A stretch of 64,000 nt of DNA from Pleodorina starrii (GCA_030267565.1 BRXU01000014.1:1772001-1836000); one strand, 5' to 3'; positions 23,286 through 35,559 are shown, numbered from the stretch's first letter. Notes: generated by a model not told the origin, from the letters alone. Made by a program: numbers and translations.

Positions 23286-25820
23286 TCACGCCCCCAGCTC
23301 AGCCAGATCCTGCAGACGGGTGCCGCCGCGGCCACCGCCGACGGCGGCGACGCCGCCACTTGTCACCGTCACCGCCGCCGCTGTCGCCGCTGTGACGGCA
23401 GCAGCCCTGCGCTGTGCCTCCACAAGTTCCTGCTCCCTCAGACGAGCCAGGTGCAGCTTGTCGAGCCGGGCCTCGCCCGCCATAAGGCCCATGTGCCGGG
23501 CCAGCTTGATCTGTCGGGAGACGTACCTGCGACCGCGATTGTGAACGCGATTGCAATCGCGGGAGATGATCCCGGATACCATGAGGTAGATGAGGTAGAT
23601 AGGGTGCAGGAGACACGCACATACACAGACACACACACATATATACGGTATCGTATACGCATACAACCGCTGCTGTACCCTCTAATGTACGGTACTCTGT
23701 ACATGGTAACACAAGAGACGAGAGAGCGCGGGGACCCGGCCCCTCCACGCATCGGCCAAAGCGCCGGTGCCCCCAGCCCCAGCCCCCCCCCGGATCCATC
23801 CCTCGCTCACTCACTTGTGCACGTGAACCGGCAGTCGGGTCTGCCGCCGCGGCAGCAGTCGACCGGCGGGCGAAAGGAACCAGCGCGACAGGAAGGCCAC
23901 GTTCTTGTAGTCCGCCTTCTGTGGGAGGGAGGGCGAAGGGCCGAAGGGCCGAACCTCGCAAGAAATGCCGCCCGACAACCGCAACCGGGCACACGCGCGA
24001 GCCTCAAAAGCAGGCGGGAGAAACCCCCCTGGTGGGGCGTGTGGTGGCCCGGTGGGGTGCGACGTCACCCGAGGTGGGGTGGGGTGGGGTAGTGGCGGTG
24101 TGGTCCGCTCGTGTTGGTATGTTTTTCTCCAGGAGGCCAGGGTGGCCAGGAGGCCAGGGCACACCGGCGCTTGCTCGCTTACCTCCATGACCTCCTCGGC
24201 TGTCGGGCGGCGGACGGGGTCGGCGGCGTTCGGACGCGGCCGCCCCGGGGCGCGCGACGCAAAGGGGTTCAGGTCCTGGGGGCCACATCGCCGGGGGGGG
24301 GGGAGGCCGGAGAGGCGCGAGGGCAGCGCAGCGGAGGCGGCGGCGGCCGGGTCAGCGCCCGCGTCAGCGTTGACGACAGATTCGTGAAGAGGCCACACAC
24401 GCGACCCGATTAACAAGCTGCGCTCTTACCTACAGAAGTTGGTTGGTAGTTGAGTAACAGACAGCAGCAACCGCTTCAACTGACAGCGCGCCCGGCCCCC
24501 ACCTCCCATCCCGGATTGCCTGTGCTGCCCCCATTGCGTGAGCTTGGGTTACCAACACGCGCACGCGCCTGTGCAGCAACCGCACTGCGCCCGCGTCGTA
24601 AACTGCCGCGGATGCCGTGCCATGCCCTGGTGTACGACACTCACCTGCGGCTCGTACGTCTCCCCGGGCATGAAGCGCCGCCGCGGGTTCACGCGCGGAT
24701 TCTGCGACGTAAGCAACCCCACCAGGCCCCCCGTCGTACTGGCCCCTCCCTCCTCAGGCACCACACCGCCCAGCGCAGCGTATCCGTACTTGGGGTGCAG
24801 CAAGCGCTGGTGCGGCTGCAGCGGCTGCTGCTGCTGCTGCTGCTCCCCTTCCGGTTGCCCCTGGCCCTCCTGTTGTTGCTGCTGCTGTAGCCCTTGCAGT
24901 AGCTGCGCCTGCAGCTGCTGCTCTGGCGTGCCGCCGCCGGCGGTGGCCGGCGGCGCCGCCGCAGCGCTGCCGCCGCTGTCCTGCGCTTCCCCGCCGGCAG
25001 CAGCAGCAGCGGGTTGTGCAGCTCCGTGCCCGAGGGCCTCCTGCAGGCTGGCCGCCGTGCTCTGAGTCGCCAGATCGTCCTTCACGTCCGCCAGGCGGCC
25101 CGTCTCGCCCTTAGAGATGCGCCAACTGGACACTGCGTGATGGGTCCAGGGAAGGCAACGGGGTGGAGGGGTTTACAAGATTACAACACGGGTGGAGATG
25201 GCTGGGGAAGGGCGGGGAGGTCCGCAGCCGGCTGCGGGCTAGGGGGGTGGTGAGAGGTGTGTGGGGACTGTTCAGGTGACCAGCCCGCGGATGGGAGGGA
25301 GTGGGGGACGAGACGAGGTCGAGGGTTTGGTCGTCGCGTGGTGGGAGTGGAGTGGGTGCCGGGTAAGGGTGGGTTGCGTGGAAGCTTGTTGTGAAGTATT
25401 TGGGGGTGCAAGGATCGGCTGCGGCATCGCTCCGGCGCGTGAGCCGGGGGGATAAAAAATGATACCGCAGCAGAGACGAAGACGCCGGGGGGGGGGTGCG
25501 GGCTGGGAAGGCTCACCCGCAAGGAGGTCTCGGAGCCGCGCGGTGAAGGTTGGCCGGGCTGAGGCGGCCCCAGCAGCAGATTCGGATTTCGAGGCGGGCT
25601 CGTCTGGCTGGTTGGGCGTGGATGCAGAGAAATTGCGCGCGATGGACGGGCCGGAAGGGCACTGGCCCCATGGCGTCGTGGGCGCTCCCTCATGCTGGCC
25701 GAGACAGACGCGTCCAGTCGAGCTCAGGCATGTTGCTGCTTGAGCTAGAGGTAGCTGCTGCGACCCAACGTTTGCAAGCGCACGCAGCGCACCAGTAAGC
25801 CGAGACACATTCGTCTGCAT
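23286..25820 (-). CDS. Mitochondrial small-subunit ribosomal protein bS18m
   Basis: Exons on the minus strand: 25820-25517, 25132-24645, 24275-24183, 23918-23815, 23526-23286; 409 residues, all phases matching. The S18 core is at about 296-350: DYKNVAFLSRWFLSPAGRLL, PRRQTRL, then SRQIKLARHMGLM, equivalent to the DYK...LPRRITG...IKRARHLGL core of bacterial bS18. Just before it, RRRFMPGETYEPQDLNPF resembles the N-terminal part of plant mitochondrial S18. The start at 25820 opens a basic, Ser/Ala-rich presequence (MQTNVSRLTGALRALANVG) ending near RNFSAS, as expected for mitochondrial import. Chlamydomonadales generally keep rps18 for the plastid in the plastid genome, which favours a mitochondrial role. 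The ~295-residue N-terminal part with poly-Gln/Ala is far longer than the family norm of 75-250 residues. Intron 1 holds a dispersed repeat copy (25451-25488). Confidence 0.85.
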
Positions 25821-26232
25821 GACAACAGCTGACCTCTACAGAAACCTATGTGGGTAATGTAGGTTACGAATCAGCAGTTGTATGATCGGCGCATTGGTCT
25901 AACCATGTAGTCGAAATTCCGTACCGACATACGGGTTCGGACTATTCATTTACTCTTTTTGTTTAAGCCACCATTGAGCCAGTAGTAATTACGTGGAAGT
26001 AAATTTAAAGCGTAGCGCGGTAATAGCGGCAGTTCTTTAGAGGTTGGGTTTACAGCGACTCATCGTCGCTTACACCAGCACGTTGTGGCCCCCTCTCTCA
26101 GTCACACTCATTTTCTCGGTGCCGCTGATGGACCGTATATTTTGACTGGTGTACATACTGCGCTAGCCACTTCCGGGGTTGCACCTTACGTCGGGACTCG
26201 GAAGCGCCGAGCCCGGACAACGCACATTCGCG
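25821..26232. promoter_or_regulatory. Bidirectional promoter region, bS18m / LDAH-like
   Basis: 412 bp separate the two start codons of divergently transcribed genes. The segment is visibly lower in GC than the flanking exons. No TATA box could be assigned with confidence. Confidence 0.5.
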
Positions 26233-29200
26233 ATGACGGGTGCTAGCGCTGCGGCCGTCTGGCAACGTTTTTGCTCGGTGGGGGGAATTACGACAGAGCT
26301 CCTGGGCATTAATGCGACTGCAGGTAGGCGCGGGCAAGCGCTCGTGACTGCCCCGCTGCAAGGCGCTGCTCAATAACAACAGCTGCATCTCCCTCAGTGC
26401 TTAACCGCAAGAAAACGACATGAATGCGCCAGAGCCGAAGTCGTTAGCGACCCAACACCGACCAACCGTAGTCTAAGTCTCCCGACGTGTCTTGCCGCCA
26501 CCTGCCACCAGTCGCTCGCTGCTTGCCCTTTACCGCCGCACCCTTTCCAACCCAACGCTTACCCTTGCCACCATTTTCCTCCTGCCATCTTTTCCCGATC
26601 CAAGCCGCCCGTTTTTGGCGCCACGACGTCGCCGCTGACGTCAACCGGCTCGCCCTGCCCTTCCGAGTTTCCAGCCAGCAGCTAACCAAAAAACCCACAC
26701 CGCTTTTGTTCTGAGCTCACCTTCATTCTCTTGTATGCACCCAACCCAACCCGATATCCCTCCCTTCCCCTTCCCCTTCCCCTCTCCTCTCCTCTCCTCA
26801 GGCTCTCCGCGGCTCCAGGTGGTGGTCCTCCCCGGCAACCCCGGCAGCGCCGCCTTCTTCAAACCCTTCATGGCTGCGGTCCACCGGCAGCTGCGCGGCC
26901 GCGCAGACGTGCTGGCGCTGACACACGCGGGGCACGACCCTGAGACCGACCACGGCGGCAAGGTGAGGCAGGCCTTCCGGCCCCCCCGGCCGGGGACCCG
27001 GGTCTCGCTTTCCCTTTCGAAAGTTTCGTCAACAAAGGACGGGAGGGCCCTCACGCGGCGGTCTGGACTGTCGCGTGTTGGCGCGTGCGCTCCGGCAGTC
27101 CCACGGGTCGTTCGCTCGTTCCACGGACGGGCGTCCCCTGGTTTTCTGGCTTTGCTGCGGTTCGTTTGTGACGCTTACTACGCTCGCTACCCCACCCGCC
27201 CCTTCCTTCCTTCCTCCCTCGCGATCACGGACGCGTCGCTGCTGACTCTACACGTCTGTCTGTCCGTCCGTCTGTCCGTCTGTCCGTCTGTCCGTCTGTC
27301 CGTCCGTCCGTTCGTCTGTCTGTCTGGGTCAGGTGTGGGATCTGTCTCAGCAGATCAACCACAAGGTGTCCTTCCTGCGTGAGCACGTGTTGCTGCCCGG
27401 GAAGCCACCGGTACTGCTGCTGGGGCACTCCATCGGCGCGGCCATGATGATCAAGGTACGGCGGATATGTTGTACTGATACAATGCGGCAATGATATCTT
27501 GCTCTTGTTGTACTGCGCTGCACTGTAATGAAACTGCCAACATCGCGCTGCGAGGAGAGGGTCCAGCCCACACGTGTGTGGGTGTGGGTGTGGCGGATGG
27601 GGGCTGACGGCCCGCACCGTATCCCCTCCTTGCCCTGGCCCCGCCGCCAGTGTCCCCGTGCCTTTTCCAAACCCCGCACTCTTTAGTCTCCATCGGCGAG
27701 GCGTTTCCGGGCACACTGCCTCTCTTTCAACGTGCCTTGGTGCCCTTTCTGAAATCAGGCGGTGGCCGAGATCGAGGGGCTGTCCTCAGCATCAGCATCA
27801 TCAGCCGGCGGCGGCGTCCAGGAGGAGCAGCAGCAGGGGCAGGGGCAGGGGTGTGTGGTGGGGCGGGCCAACCCGCTGGCTGACGGGCCGGTGGACGGTG
27901 GCGCTGAGGTCGGGGAGCTGCCAACCCCAACCCCAACCCCAACCCCAGCCCCGACCCCACCAGCCATCCTGAAGGTGTGGGCTGTGCGGCTGATGGGGTA
28001 CCGTTGCGCTCCCTGCCAGCCGGGTCGGGTCGGGGGGTAAAAAATGATACCGCAGCGGAGACGGGTCGGGAGGCGGGGGCCCAGTGGCGCCGGCTCCGGA
28101 CGCCTGTGTGTGTGGCTGGCGGGCAAGAGCGAGCGATGTGTGTCGGGGTGTGTGCCGGGCGTGACGATTTCCAGGAGAGAGGGAGGGAGGGAGAGGGAAC
28201 AACCAGCGAGCACAGTTTGCCGGCCGGCGGCCTGCGGCCTTCTCCGCGCCTCCCAGCCATTTCTCGTGCGCCGTGTCGCGATTCCCGCGTGACCCGCGGC
28301 TTCTAGAGCTCGGTTCAGCCCTGATCCTGGTCCTGGCCCTGGCCCTTGGTCCTCTTCTTCGCGGTTGTGCAGCTGGTGGCGGTGTTTCCGTTCTTTGAGA
28401 CCAACTTCCGCGGCAGCTGGCGGCAGCGGTGCCTGAGCTCGCTGGCGCCCTGGTACGAGGCGCTGGGCTGGGCGGGTGCCGCGGTCAGCTCGCTGCCCCG
28501 GGCGCTGCAGCTGGCGTTCGTACGGCTGGGCGAGGGTGAGAGCTCGTCGATGAGGGAGCGGAGGGGGGAGAGGGAGGGGTGTTGCGCGGTTCTGGGCTGC
28601 ACGGGAGTACGGCAATAGCCGTATCGGCGGCAAAGGAAGGAGCGTTCTGCGCAGGGGTGTAGAGGAGGGGCCCGGGGGTTAAGGTACCGGGCAACTACGG
28701 CATGGCGTCAGGTGTTGTGCAACCAACACTGCAACTGCTGGACTCGGGGATACGGCACGGTTTCGACGAAGGGTCGCGAACCGAGGCATGCACTCCAGAT
28801 GTCGCGAGCGAGGGTACGGGGGATTGTCAGCGTCCCTTTGTACGGGAAGCCCCTCCCTCCCTCCCTCCCGCCTTCCTTCCTTTCCTGCCTCCCTCCGCTG
28901 CCTCCGCCGTCCCCTGGGGAAGGGACGCACGCCGCAATCCGCACATCCTTCAAAACGCATCCCCTCCGCTGCCCTCCGCCCGCTGCCCTCCGCCCCACTC
29001 CCTTCCCTTCCCTTTCCCTTGCCTCCCCGCGTCTCGCTCGTTCCTCAGACCTGGATGGCGATGCCGCGGCGCTGACCGCTCGGCTGCTCTCCCGCCGCAC
29101 CGTGTGCAACGCCTTCTTCCTGGCATCACACGAGTTCCGGGTGGGGCCCTGGGGGGGTGTTTTGGGGGCACATCACGAAGTGGGTTCCTGTCTGGGGCCG

Positions 29201-30404
29201 GGGGGTGGGGAAGCATGACAGCGGGAGGGGCTGCTACTGCTGTTGCTGCTGTGATACGACACGATACGATACAGCACCCGGTGCCGAGTCTGCAAAGCGT
29301 GTGTATGTGTACATGCGGCGGAGTGCTTTGCTCGCTTGCTCAACCCCTCGGCGGTCTCTTCCGCCCAATCCCACCACCACCCACCATCGCACCCCACATC
29401 CTGGATGGATGGATGGGTTGCCCGAGCAGTCCGTTCGCAGTCCGTTCCCTTCATCCTCGTTATTGGCATCGCGGTCGGCCCCATCCCCGCCGCCCCCGCC
29501 GCCCCCACCTCCTCTGCGCAGGACCTGTCCCGGCCCTGGGACTGGGGCCTTATGCGGGTGCTGGGGCGGCGGCTCCACGTGATGGGCTGCGAGGCAGACA
29601 CGTGGATGTCTCGTCAGCAGTACGACAATATGCTGGCGCGGGTGCCGGGGCTGCAGGTGGGGGGGCTGGGGGGACATCCCGGGGAGGGAGGCAGACAGGA
29701 AGGGAGGCAGGGAGGGAGGGATGGTTCCGAGGGAACATTGTGGAAGCGGGTGAAGCGATGTGTGAAGGCCGAGGAGGGAGGGCAGGGCAGGGCAGGATGC
29801 GGTTCGCCGCTCTTTCGGATTTGGATGGGAGATTTTGAACTGTGTGTGCCACTTTGCCTCGAAGGTTGTTGCGCACTGTTGCAGCACTGAACACATGCGC
29901 AGTTGGTCTTCCGGTTGACGCACGTGTGGGTCAGCAGCTGCACGTGTGGGTCCATGTGCTGCACTACAGGCCACGTGGCATCCCGACCTGCGCCACGCCT
30001 TCTGTGTTTCGGAGCGCCAGAGCGCCGCCGTCGCCGAAACAATCGGCGACGTGGCGCGATCCATTTCCGGCCTGGATCTGGATCTGGATCTAGATCTGGA
30101 TGTCAAGGACCGCATGGATCTCGTGGGCGCTCGCCTGGATCTGGATCTGGATCTGCGTCTGGGTCTCCCCGCGGATCTGGTTCTGGAGCAGGAGATCGAG
30201 CTGGCGGCGTGCCGTTCCCCTCGGTCGGCGAGCGCCGCGTCCGTCAGCCGCGCCGACAGCTCCGAAACCAGCTCCTCCGAAACCAGTGCCACTGCCGGCG
30301 CCGGCTCCGGAACCGGAACCGCGAACGACGATGAAACCACCACCACCACCTTTGCAACAGCCCCGCGCCGCGAGGGCAAGCTGCAGGAAGTTGAGTCGAG
30401 GTAG
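26233..30404 (+). CDS. LDAH: Lipid-droplet-associated hydrolase-like alpha/beta hydrolase
   Basis: Exons: 26233-26323, 26802-26962, 27333-27455, 27759-27974, 28373-28535, 29049-29140, 29522-29656, 29970-30404; 471 residues with every phase consistent. LDAH family features are GGITTELL at the N-terminus, VVVLPGNPGSAAFFKPFMAA (oxyanion-region strand and loop), DVLALTHAGHD, the nucleophile elbow GHSIG (Ser about 117), and a late HAFCVS segment that supplies the likely catalytic His. Members associate with lipid droplets and are proposed to act on sterol or neutral-lipid esters, though activity is debated. Exon 4 adds a disordered Gly/Gln/Pro-Thr insertion of about 70 residues directly after the nucleophile region. 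The C-terminus is extended by about 130 residues including repeated Leu-Asp dipeptides encoded by a GATCTG microsatellite. The start at 26233 is chosen because exon 1 joins in phase and supplies the conserved GGITTE motif. Confidence 0.8.
27240..27332. repeat. TGTCCGTC octamer tract before an LDAH-like acceptor
   Basis: CTGTCTGTCCGTCCGTCTGT-type units run to the acceptor GGTCAG|G of exon 27333-27455, acting as its pyrimidine tract. Confidence 0.9.
30076..30165 (+). repeat. Coding GATCTG hexanucleotide tracts (Leu-Asp repeats)
   Basis: Two short runs of GATCTG inside the last LDAH-like exon encode alternating Leu and Asp. The unit matches the non-coding tract at 16418-16477. Confidence 0.85.
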
Positions 30405-32063
30405 AGGAAGGAGCAGCAGCAGCAGCAGCAGGAGAAGGAGGAGGAGGAGCATGAGGAGGAGCGGGCAGTTGCTGAGGTCGCAGGCGGCTAAGGACGAACC
30501 CGTCTGGAAGCTGCACCACGTGCCGGCGCCGGCGAGCCACCACAACCACCACAACCACCACAACGAACATAACCAATGCGACTTTCACAACCACCACCAG
30601 CCGCACGACGACCAATGGGTGCCGTGCGGCCAGACGACGAAGCAGCGGCGGGAACTGTACGGCGGCGACGTCGTCGCCAGCGACCACCGCCCGGCGTGAG
30701 GGGTGTATTGTGGGGTCACACACATAAAACGTTAAAAACACACAGATACATACACACACAGACACGCATACATTCGTCTGGAGATATAGTCCGCTGGCCT
30801 GACGGGAGGACAGATTTAGAAAAACGGGGCACCTCGGCGCGTCGTGTATCTCAAGCGGGGCCGGGGCTTAGGAAGGGTGCGCCGGTGGGCGTGGGTGCAC
30901 GGGGGGATCGGGTCTCGGAGCGGACAGCATCCGAAGAAATTTAGGGAGACGAGAGGCAGCAGTTCTGCCCTACGGTAAGGTGCTGTACGTGACAGCAGTG
31001 GCTGGGACTTGGAAGGTGCCTGGTTGAGCCCCGGACCCGGGCCTGTCCGCCTTTCCGCCGTTTCTGTGGCCCGTCCCGATCCGGGGTTCGAGCCGCATGC
31101 CGCGCCGTCTGCAATGATACATGTGTGACCCGTGGGTCGGTCGCTTTGATGATTCTTTCCAAAAGAGCTATATGCAGTATGGAGGATTGCGCCCTGACGC
31201 GTGTTTTTGGTTCCGCGGCAGCGAGCGCAACTAGGGCTGCGTACCCTGAGGGGAGCGAGGGAGAGGGAGAGAGAGTGACAGTGAGCGGAGAGAGTGACAG
31301 TGAGGGAGAGGAGAGCGAAAAAGGAGGGGCGTTTCCGCATTGCAGCTTTTGAAAGATCTTCATTGCTTTCACTGCAAATCGTGTATATTTAGAACCCGTC
31401 CGGGGGCTGCTGTGCGGGTTGGTTGTCTGTCTGCCGTTGCGCGGTCGGTCGGTCGTGCGGGAGGGAGGGAGGGCGAGTGTGAGAGACCCGTATGCGGTGT
31501 CCGCGGGCCCTGCGACTGTACCGGAGGGCTGCTGGGGAGCAAGGTAGCGGAGTTGGGATGTCGACGCTGGGATGGGCAAAGTTTTGACAGGCGGATGGGG
31601 CGGTTGGTGCTTACTGCGAAATCTGCATATTAGTATAGTGCCCCATGCAGCCTTTGCGTTCAAGACGTCGCTCTGGCCAGGGGTATGTGTGCGCGTATGT
31701 GCACCGAGAAGTTAATTCCCCTCAATTCGACGCCTGATACGACATGTCGGTTGGGAATGACGAAACCCTCCGTTGCGGACTTGTATTCAGTCGCCGTGAT
31801 AACACGAGGCCGTTTTGTTTTATGGAACGAGTTGCAAACTTACACCAGCTGTGCTGGAACACTCATCAGCTATGTGGACCTTCTTTTCTGATATGCAGCG
31901 CCACATCATATTTGCCCAAGACGTATGTAAATTAGGAATTTAGATAGTATCATTGCCATTTAAAAGGTTGACTGCTTTCCAACGCACTATTTCAACTGCC
32001 GTCGTCTAGCTCCACTGTAACAACCCGATTGTAAAACCTTGCTTGCTGTTCAGTAGTGCTACA
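30405..32063. other. 3' region of LDAH-like gene and promoter region of Yae1
   Basis: Includes GA-rich tracts (31255-31325) and an AT-richer right half. TGTAA motifs at 31926-31930 and 32016-32020 are far from the LDAH-like stop, so their use as its signal is doubtful. No further gene is recognised. Confidence 0.55.
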
Positions 32064-33592
32064 ATGTGCACAGCCCAGCCAAATGCTCGATCGGACAGTG
32101 GAGACGATGATGACGTGTGGGCCGACAGCAGCGACGATGGAAACCACGACGCCGACCAACGCGAGCTTGGTCGTGAGGCGGCTGCACGTCACCAGCATTT
32201 TTACAATGTGGGTGTACATCCTCAATTTTGGGGCGGGCTGTTTCGGCGTTGGACCGCCTTGGGACGCCCTGCCTCAAACCTGGGCCGCCGATGTCGGCTT
32301 CCCGCAGTTGTGGAAAATGAACGTGCGCCATGGGTGCAGGCCGGGTACCGAGATGGCCTGGATGAGGGGAAAGAGATGAGGCTACAGGAGGGCTTCAACA
32401 CAGGTGCGACAGTTTGCGCGTGCCACCCCAGCGCCCACCCTGCCCAAGCGGAGGGGCAATGTCCGGCCCCTGTCAGCTAGCGTCCGCCCCTCCCCCCACT
32501 GCCAACAAATTCTTGCCCTGGCCCGCCTAAGTCTGCACGAACGTCTGAAATCCGAATCGACGCGCACACAGGAGCCGATGGTCAGCTCGAGCGAAACGTA
32601 CTGGTGCCGATGAGCTGGTCCCCTCCCTTCCCATCTCCGCAATACGGCACTGTGCCGCCGTACCCCGCACGCACCCCAGCCCGGCTGGAAAGCCACGTCG
32701 TGACTACTTCCCGCTGCCGCTGCCGCCGGTCCGCCTCTGATGTGTCCGCTGCCGCTGCCACAGGTTTCATGGAGGGGGCCGCGGCTGGGTTCGAGTGGGG
32801 CCTGCTGCGGGGCGCTGTCAAAACCCTGGCGGCACTGGACGGCCAGGCGGCAGGCACCCGGGGCCTTCACGGGCAGGTCGGTCGGCCCGTCGTCGGGGAC
32901 GCAAGCAGCACCCCAAGCAGCACCCTGGGTCGGTCACCCACGCACGCGCTTGCCCAGCCCAGCACAGCCTCGGCCACACCAGGCCAGCCGGTGGGGTGCA
33001 CCCATACGATGCCGCCCCGCCTTCTTCCCCCCCGTGTGCGCAGATCCAGGCCCTGCAGGCCGCTGCCGATGTGCCCCCACGAGAAGCAATGCTCGCCATC
33101 TTCCGGCACGTCCTGTCCTCACCGCCGCAGCAGCCGCAGCCACCGCCGCCGCAGCAAAACCAGCCCCAGCCCCAGCCACCGCCGGACGCCCAGTCGTCGA
33201 CACCACCACCCGCCCCTCAGGACTTGCCGCGGCCCTCCCCGACAAGCGCAGCCCCAGGGCGCTCCATGGACTCGTCGTCGTCGGTTGGCGGCTCCAGCGA
33301 CCCGCGGGTCGGTCCCTGCGGCGACAACGACAGCGGGACGCTGCCTGACCTCGTGGACGCCTTTTCGGGGATGGCGGTGGCGCCTGCGGAGGCAGCAGCG
33401 TCGGCGGCGTCAGCCCCCGGGCAAACGGCGGAGCCGCCGCCGCCAGCGGCCCCCGCGAGCCTGCCGCCGGACGCTAGGGGGCTGGACCTGCCGGACATGG
33501 TCCGGGTCATGCAGGGCTTGCGGACGGGCTTGGCCGGCCTGGGATTCGAGTTGGGGGCGGCGCCTCCTCAACGACAAGGGTCATCATCGTAG
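32064..33592 (+). CDS. YAE1: Yae1-domain protein (cytosolic Fe-S delivery adaptor)
   Basis: Exons: 32064-32207, 32340-32403, 32764-32876, 33044-33592; 289 residues, phases consistent. An acidic N-terminus containing DDDDVWADSSDD leads into the deca-GX3 Yae1 motif: HFYNAGYRDGLDEGKEMRLQ, EGFNTGFMEGAAAGFEWG, LLRG (residues about 45-85). In yeast, Yae1 with Lto1 bridges the cytosolic Fe-S targeting machinery to the ABC protein Rli1/ABCE1. The last ~180 residues are Pro/Gln/Ser-rich and unlike the compact yeast and human proteins, but end in a conserved-looking helical stretch (LDLPDMVRVMQGLRTGLAGL). The start at 32064 is the first ATG in frame. The identification rests on the spaced Gly motif spread over three exons that join perfectly. 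Confidence 0.85.
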
Positions 33593-35144
33593 GAGATGCA
33601 GGCGCCGCTGAATGGGGGAGGATGACTGAATGGGGGATTGTCCTCGCACGGCAGCGCGCGGGGCTGTGTTAGGGCCTGGCAGGCTGGCTTGGGGTGCAGT
33701 AGATTGGGGTGGAATGTTGGGATGGACTGTGGCTAGGCTGGAGTGGGAGTGCATTGGTTCCACAGGAGTCAAACCATCCAGACGTCAGACGCCGCCACTG
33801 ATGGTCAACGGAAATTAGCATCATGCCGTCAATGACGCTGAACAGGGCGCCTTCCAGTGTTGCAGTGACGTCCGGGCAGGGCAAGGGGCACAGGGTGGCT
33901 ATCTTATTATGCTGAGTATCTACGGCCAGAGATACTCGTGGCTCAGAAGCGCTGAGAGTATCTGTCAAGATCTGCCTAGGAGGGGATTTTGGGCGGGGCC
34001 CGAGCGCGAAGCACAACACCGCAACAAGGGGGCGTGCAGTTTTCGGAGCGGGCTGCGCAAATGGCGCGAGCCAGAGCGCAGGGTCGCGATGCCCCGCCAC
34101 GCTATCGCCGCCCCTGTTTTGATCAGAGGGCGACCGCGTGGGCGGGAGCGAAGTAGGGAGGGAGGGGGTGTGTGGGTGTGGGTGTGTGGGTGGCCGAAGG
34201 GGGGCCGGACGGGGCGCAAAAGCCCGTACGTAAGCTGCGATGCGTCGGACCACCCTTGTGGCCCCGCGGCTGGGCCGTACCCGCGGCTGTGGCCCCGCGG
34301 CTGGGAAAAGCGCCCATGTCATATCACTCCAGCACGATGTTAAACCCTTAGGACGAAGCCTGCGAGCGTCGTTGCCCATAATGGAACCCGACGCGCCGAG
34401 GTCGGCCTCTTCGCGCGAGAGCTCGTTCTCAGAGTACGCCAAGCCCTCGATGGCGGTCTCATCGCGCTCATTGTTTGCATACTGATTATACTAAAGTTGT
34501 GCGGCGTCGGCGAGCGGCTGCGACCGCGGAAGGCCCTGTGCGGCGTCGGCATGGCTCTCGGAAGCTCGGCCTGACCGACCACTGTGTCTTGTCGAGAAGC
34601 AGCAGCGCCTTGTCAAGATCCATGTTGACTTTATGCAGAACTAGCCGGCAGCGAAACTCATTCGGGAGTGCCGAGCTGCCGACCGTGGTGAGGGACCGGT
34701 GCGCTTGTAGGTCGTACTATTTTGGAAAATAGTACGGCACGCATTCTCCAGCACTGTTCCCGCGCACTAATCATAAAAGGTATTCACATAACTGCCTTGC
34801 CTTATATCGGTTCGTTATATGTGCCCCAGCAGCTTTGGTCACTTAGGCAGCTATTCATAATTGGACATGACCACGCAATCCTCTGAGCAAATGCGCGTAG
34901 CACGGGATTGCATTAATCAAGCAGAGGACATCAAGGCCGTGCGTGATATAGCACTCTTCGAGCTCGCGCGCTATGTTGCAGATTTGAACGTCAATTCGGT
35001 GATAGATGATGACGCGATACTCAGCATGACACGCGGGAGCCTTGATTCCGGACACATGCCTGGCTTGAGCATAGTGCATAGGAGCAGTGCTCTGCTGCCG
35101 CTGCGCATGTGCGGAGTTGCCCTTCGTTATGTACCGGTAATATG

Positions 35145-35559
35145 TTTGGTGAGAAGTTCGCAGTGGGAACGCGATGGAGATCGCCGACGATAAGTACCGC
35201 TGAACCGCCAAACAAACACGAAAAGGCGAGAAAACAACGAGGAACAATGCTACGGGGAGCTGATGTCGTACTTTCATCACTTTCGGGTGGCCAAAGTACG
35301 GCGCATGGTTTACATGGTTTACAAGGTTTACGGCGCAGCTCTCTTCTTGTACGTATGCCTTGATTGACTTTTCAGACGGTGCATACTTTCCACGCATGCA
35401 ATGTGTCTCCGTTTTTCGTTAAGTCCAACCCGGCAGAAATATGAGCTCCGATCAGCGGTTCAGCGGTACTTATTTCTGCGCGGCATAGTTTCAGTCATAT
35501 GTAAACACAGCCTACGTTTGGCGAGAAGTTCGCAGTGGGAACGCGATGGAGATCGCCGA
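35145..35559. repeat. 43-bp near-perfect direct repeats flanking the MITE region
   Basis: 35145-35187 and 35517-35559 are the same 43-bp segment (starting TTTGGYGAGAAGTTCGCAGT) with one difference. Copy 1 of the large repeat has only one such segment (about 11252-11294), so the duplication arose in copy 2. Confidence 0.85.
35193..35470. mobile_element. 278-bp MITE with 16-bp terminal inverted repeats and TA target duplication
   Basis: The left end AGTACCGCTGAACCGC (35193-35208) is perfectly inverted at the right end GCGGTTCAGCGGTACT (35455-35470). Both ends are flanked by TA, as left by Tc1/mariner-type insertion. There is no long open frame, so the element is non-autonomous. It sits nested inside repeat copy 2, hence is younger than it. 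Confidence 0.8.

Noticed and set aside
30980..31080. Possible tRNA suggested by a GGTTCGAGCC B-box-like sequence near 31045
   Set aside because: No A box or acceptor and anticodon stems could be formed around it.
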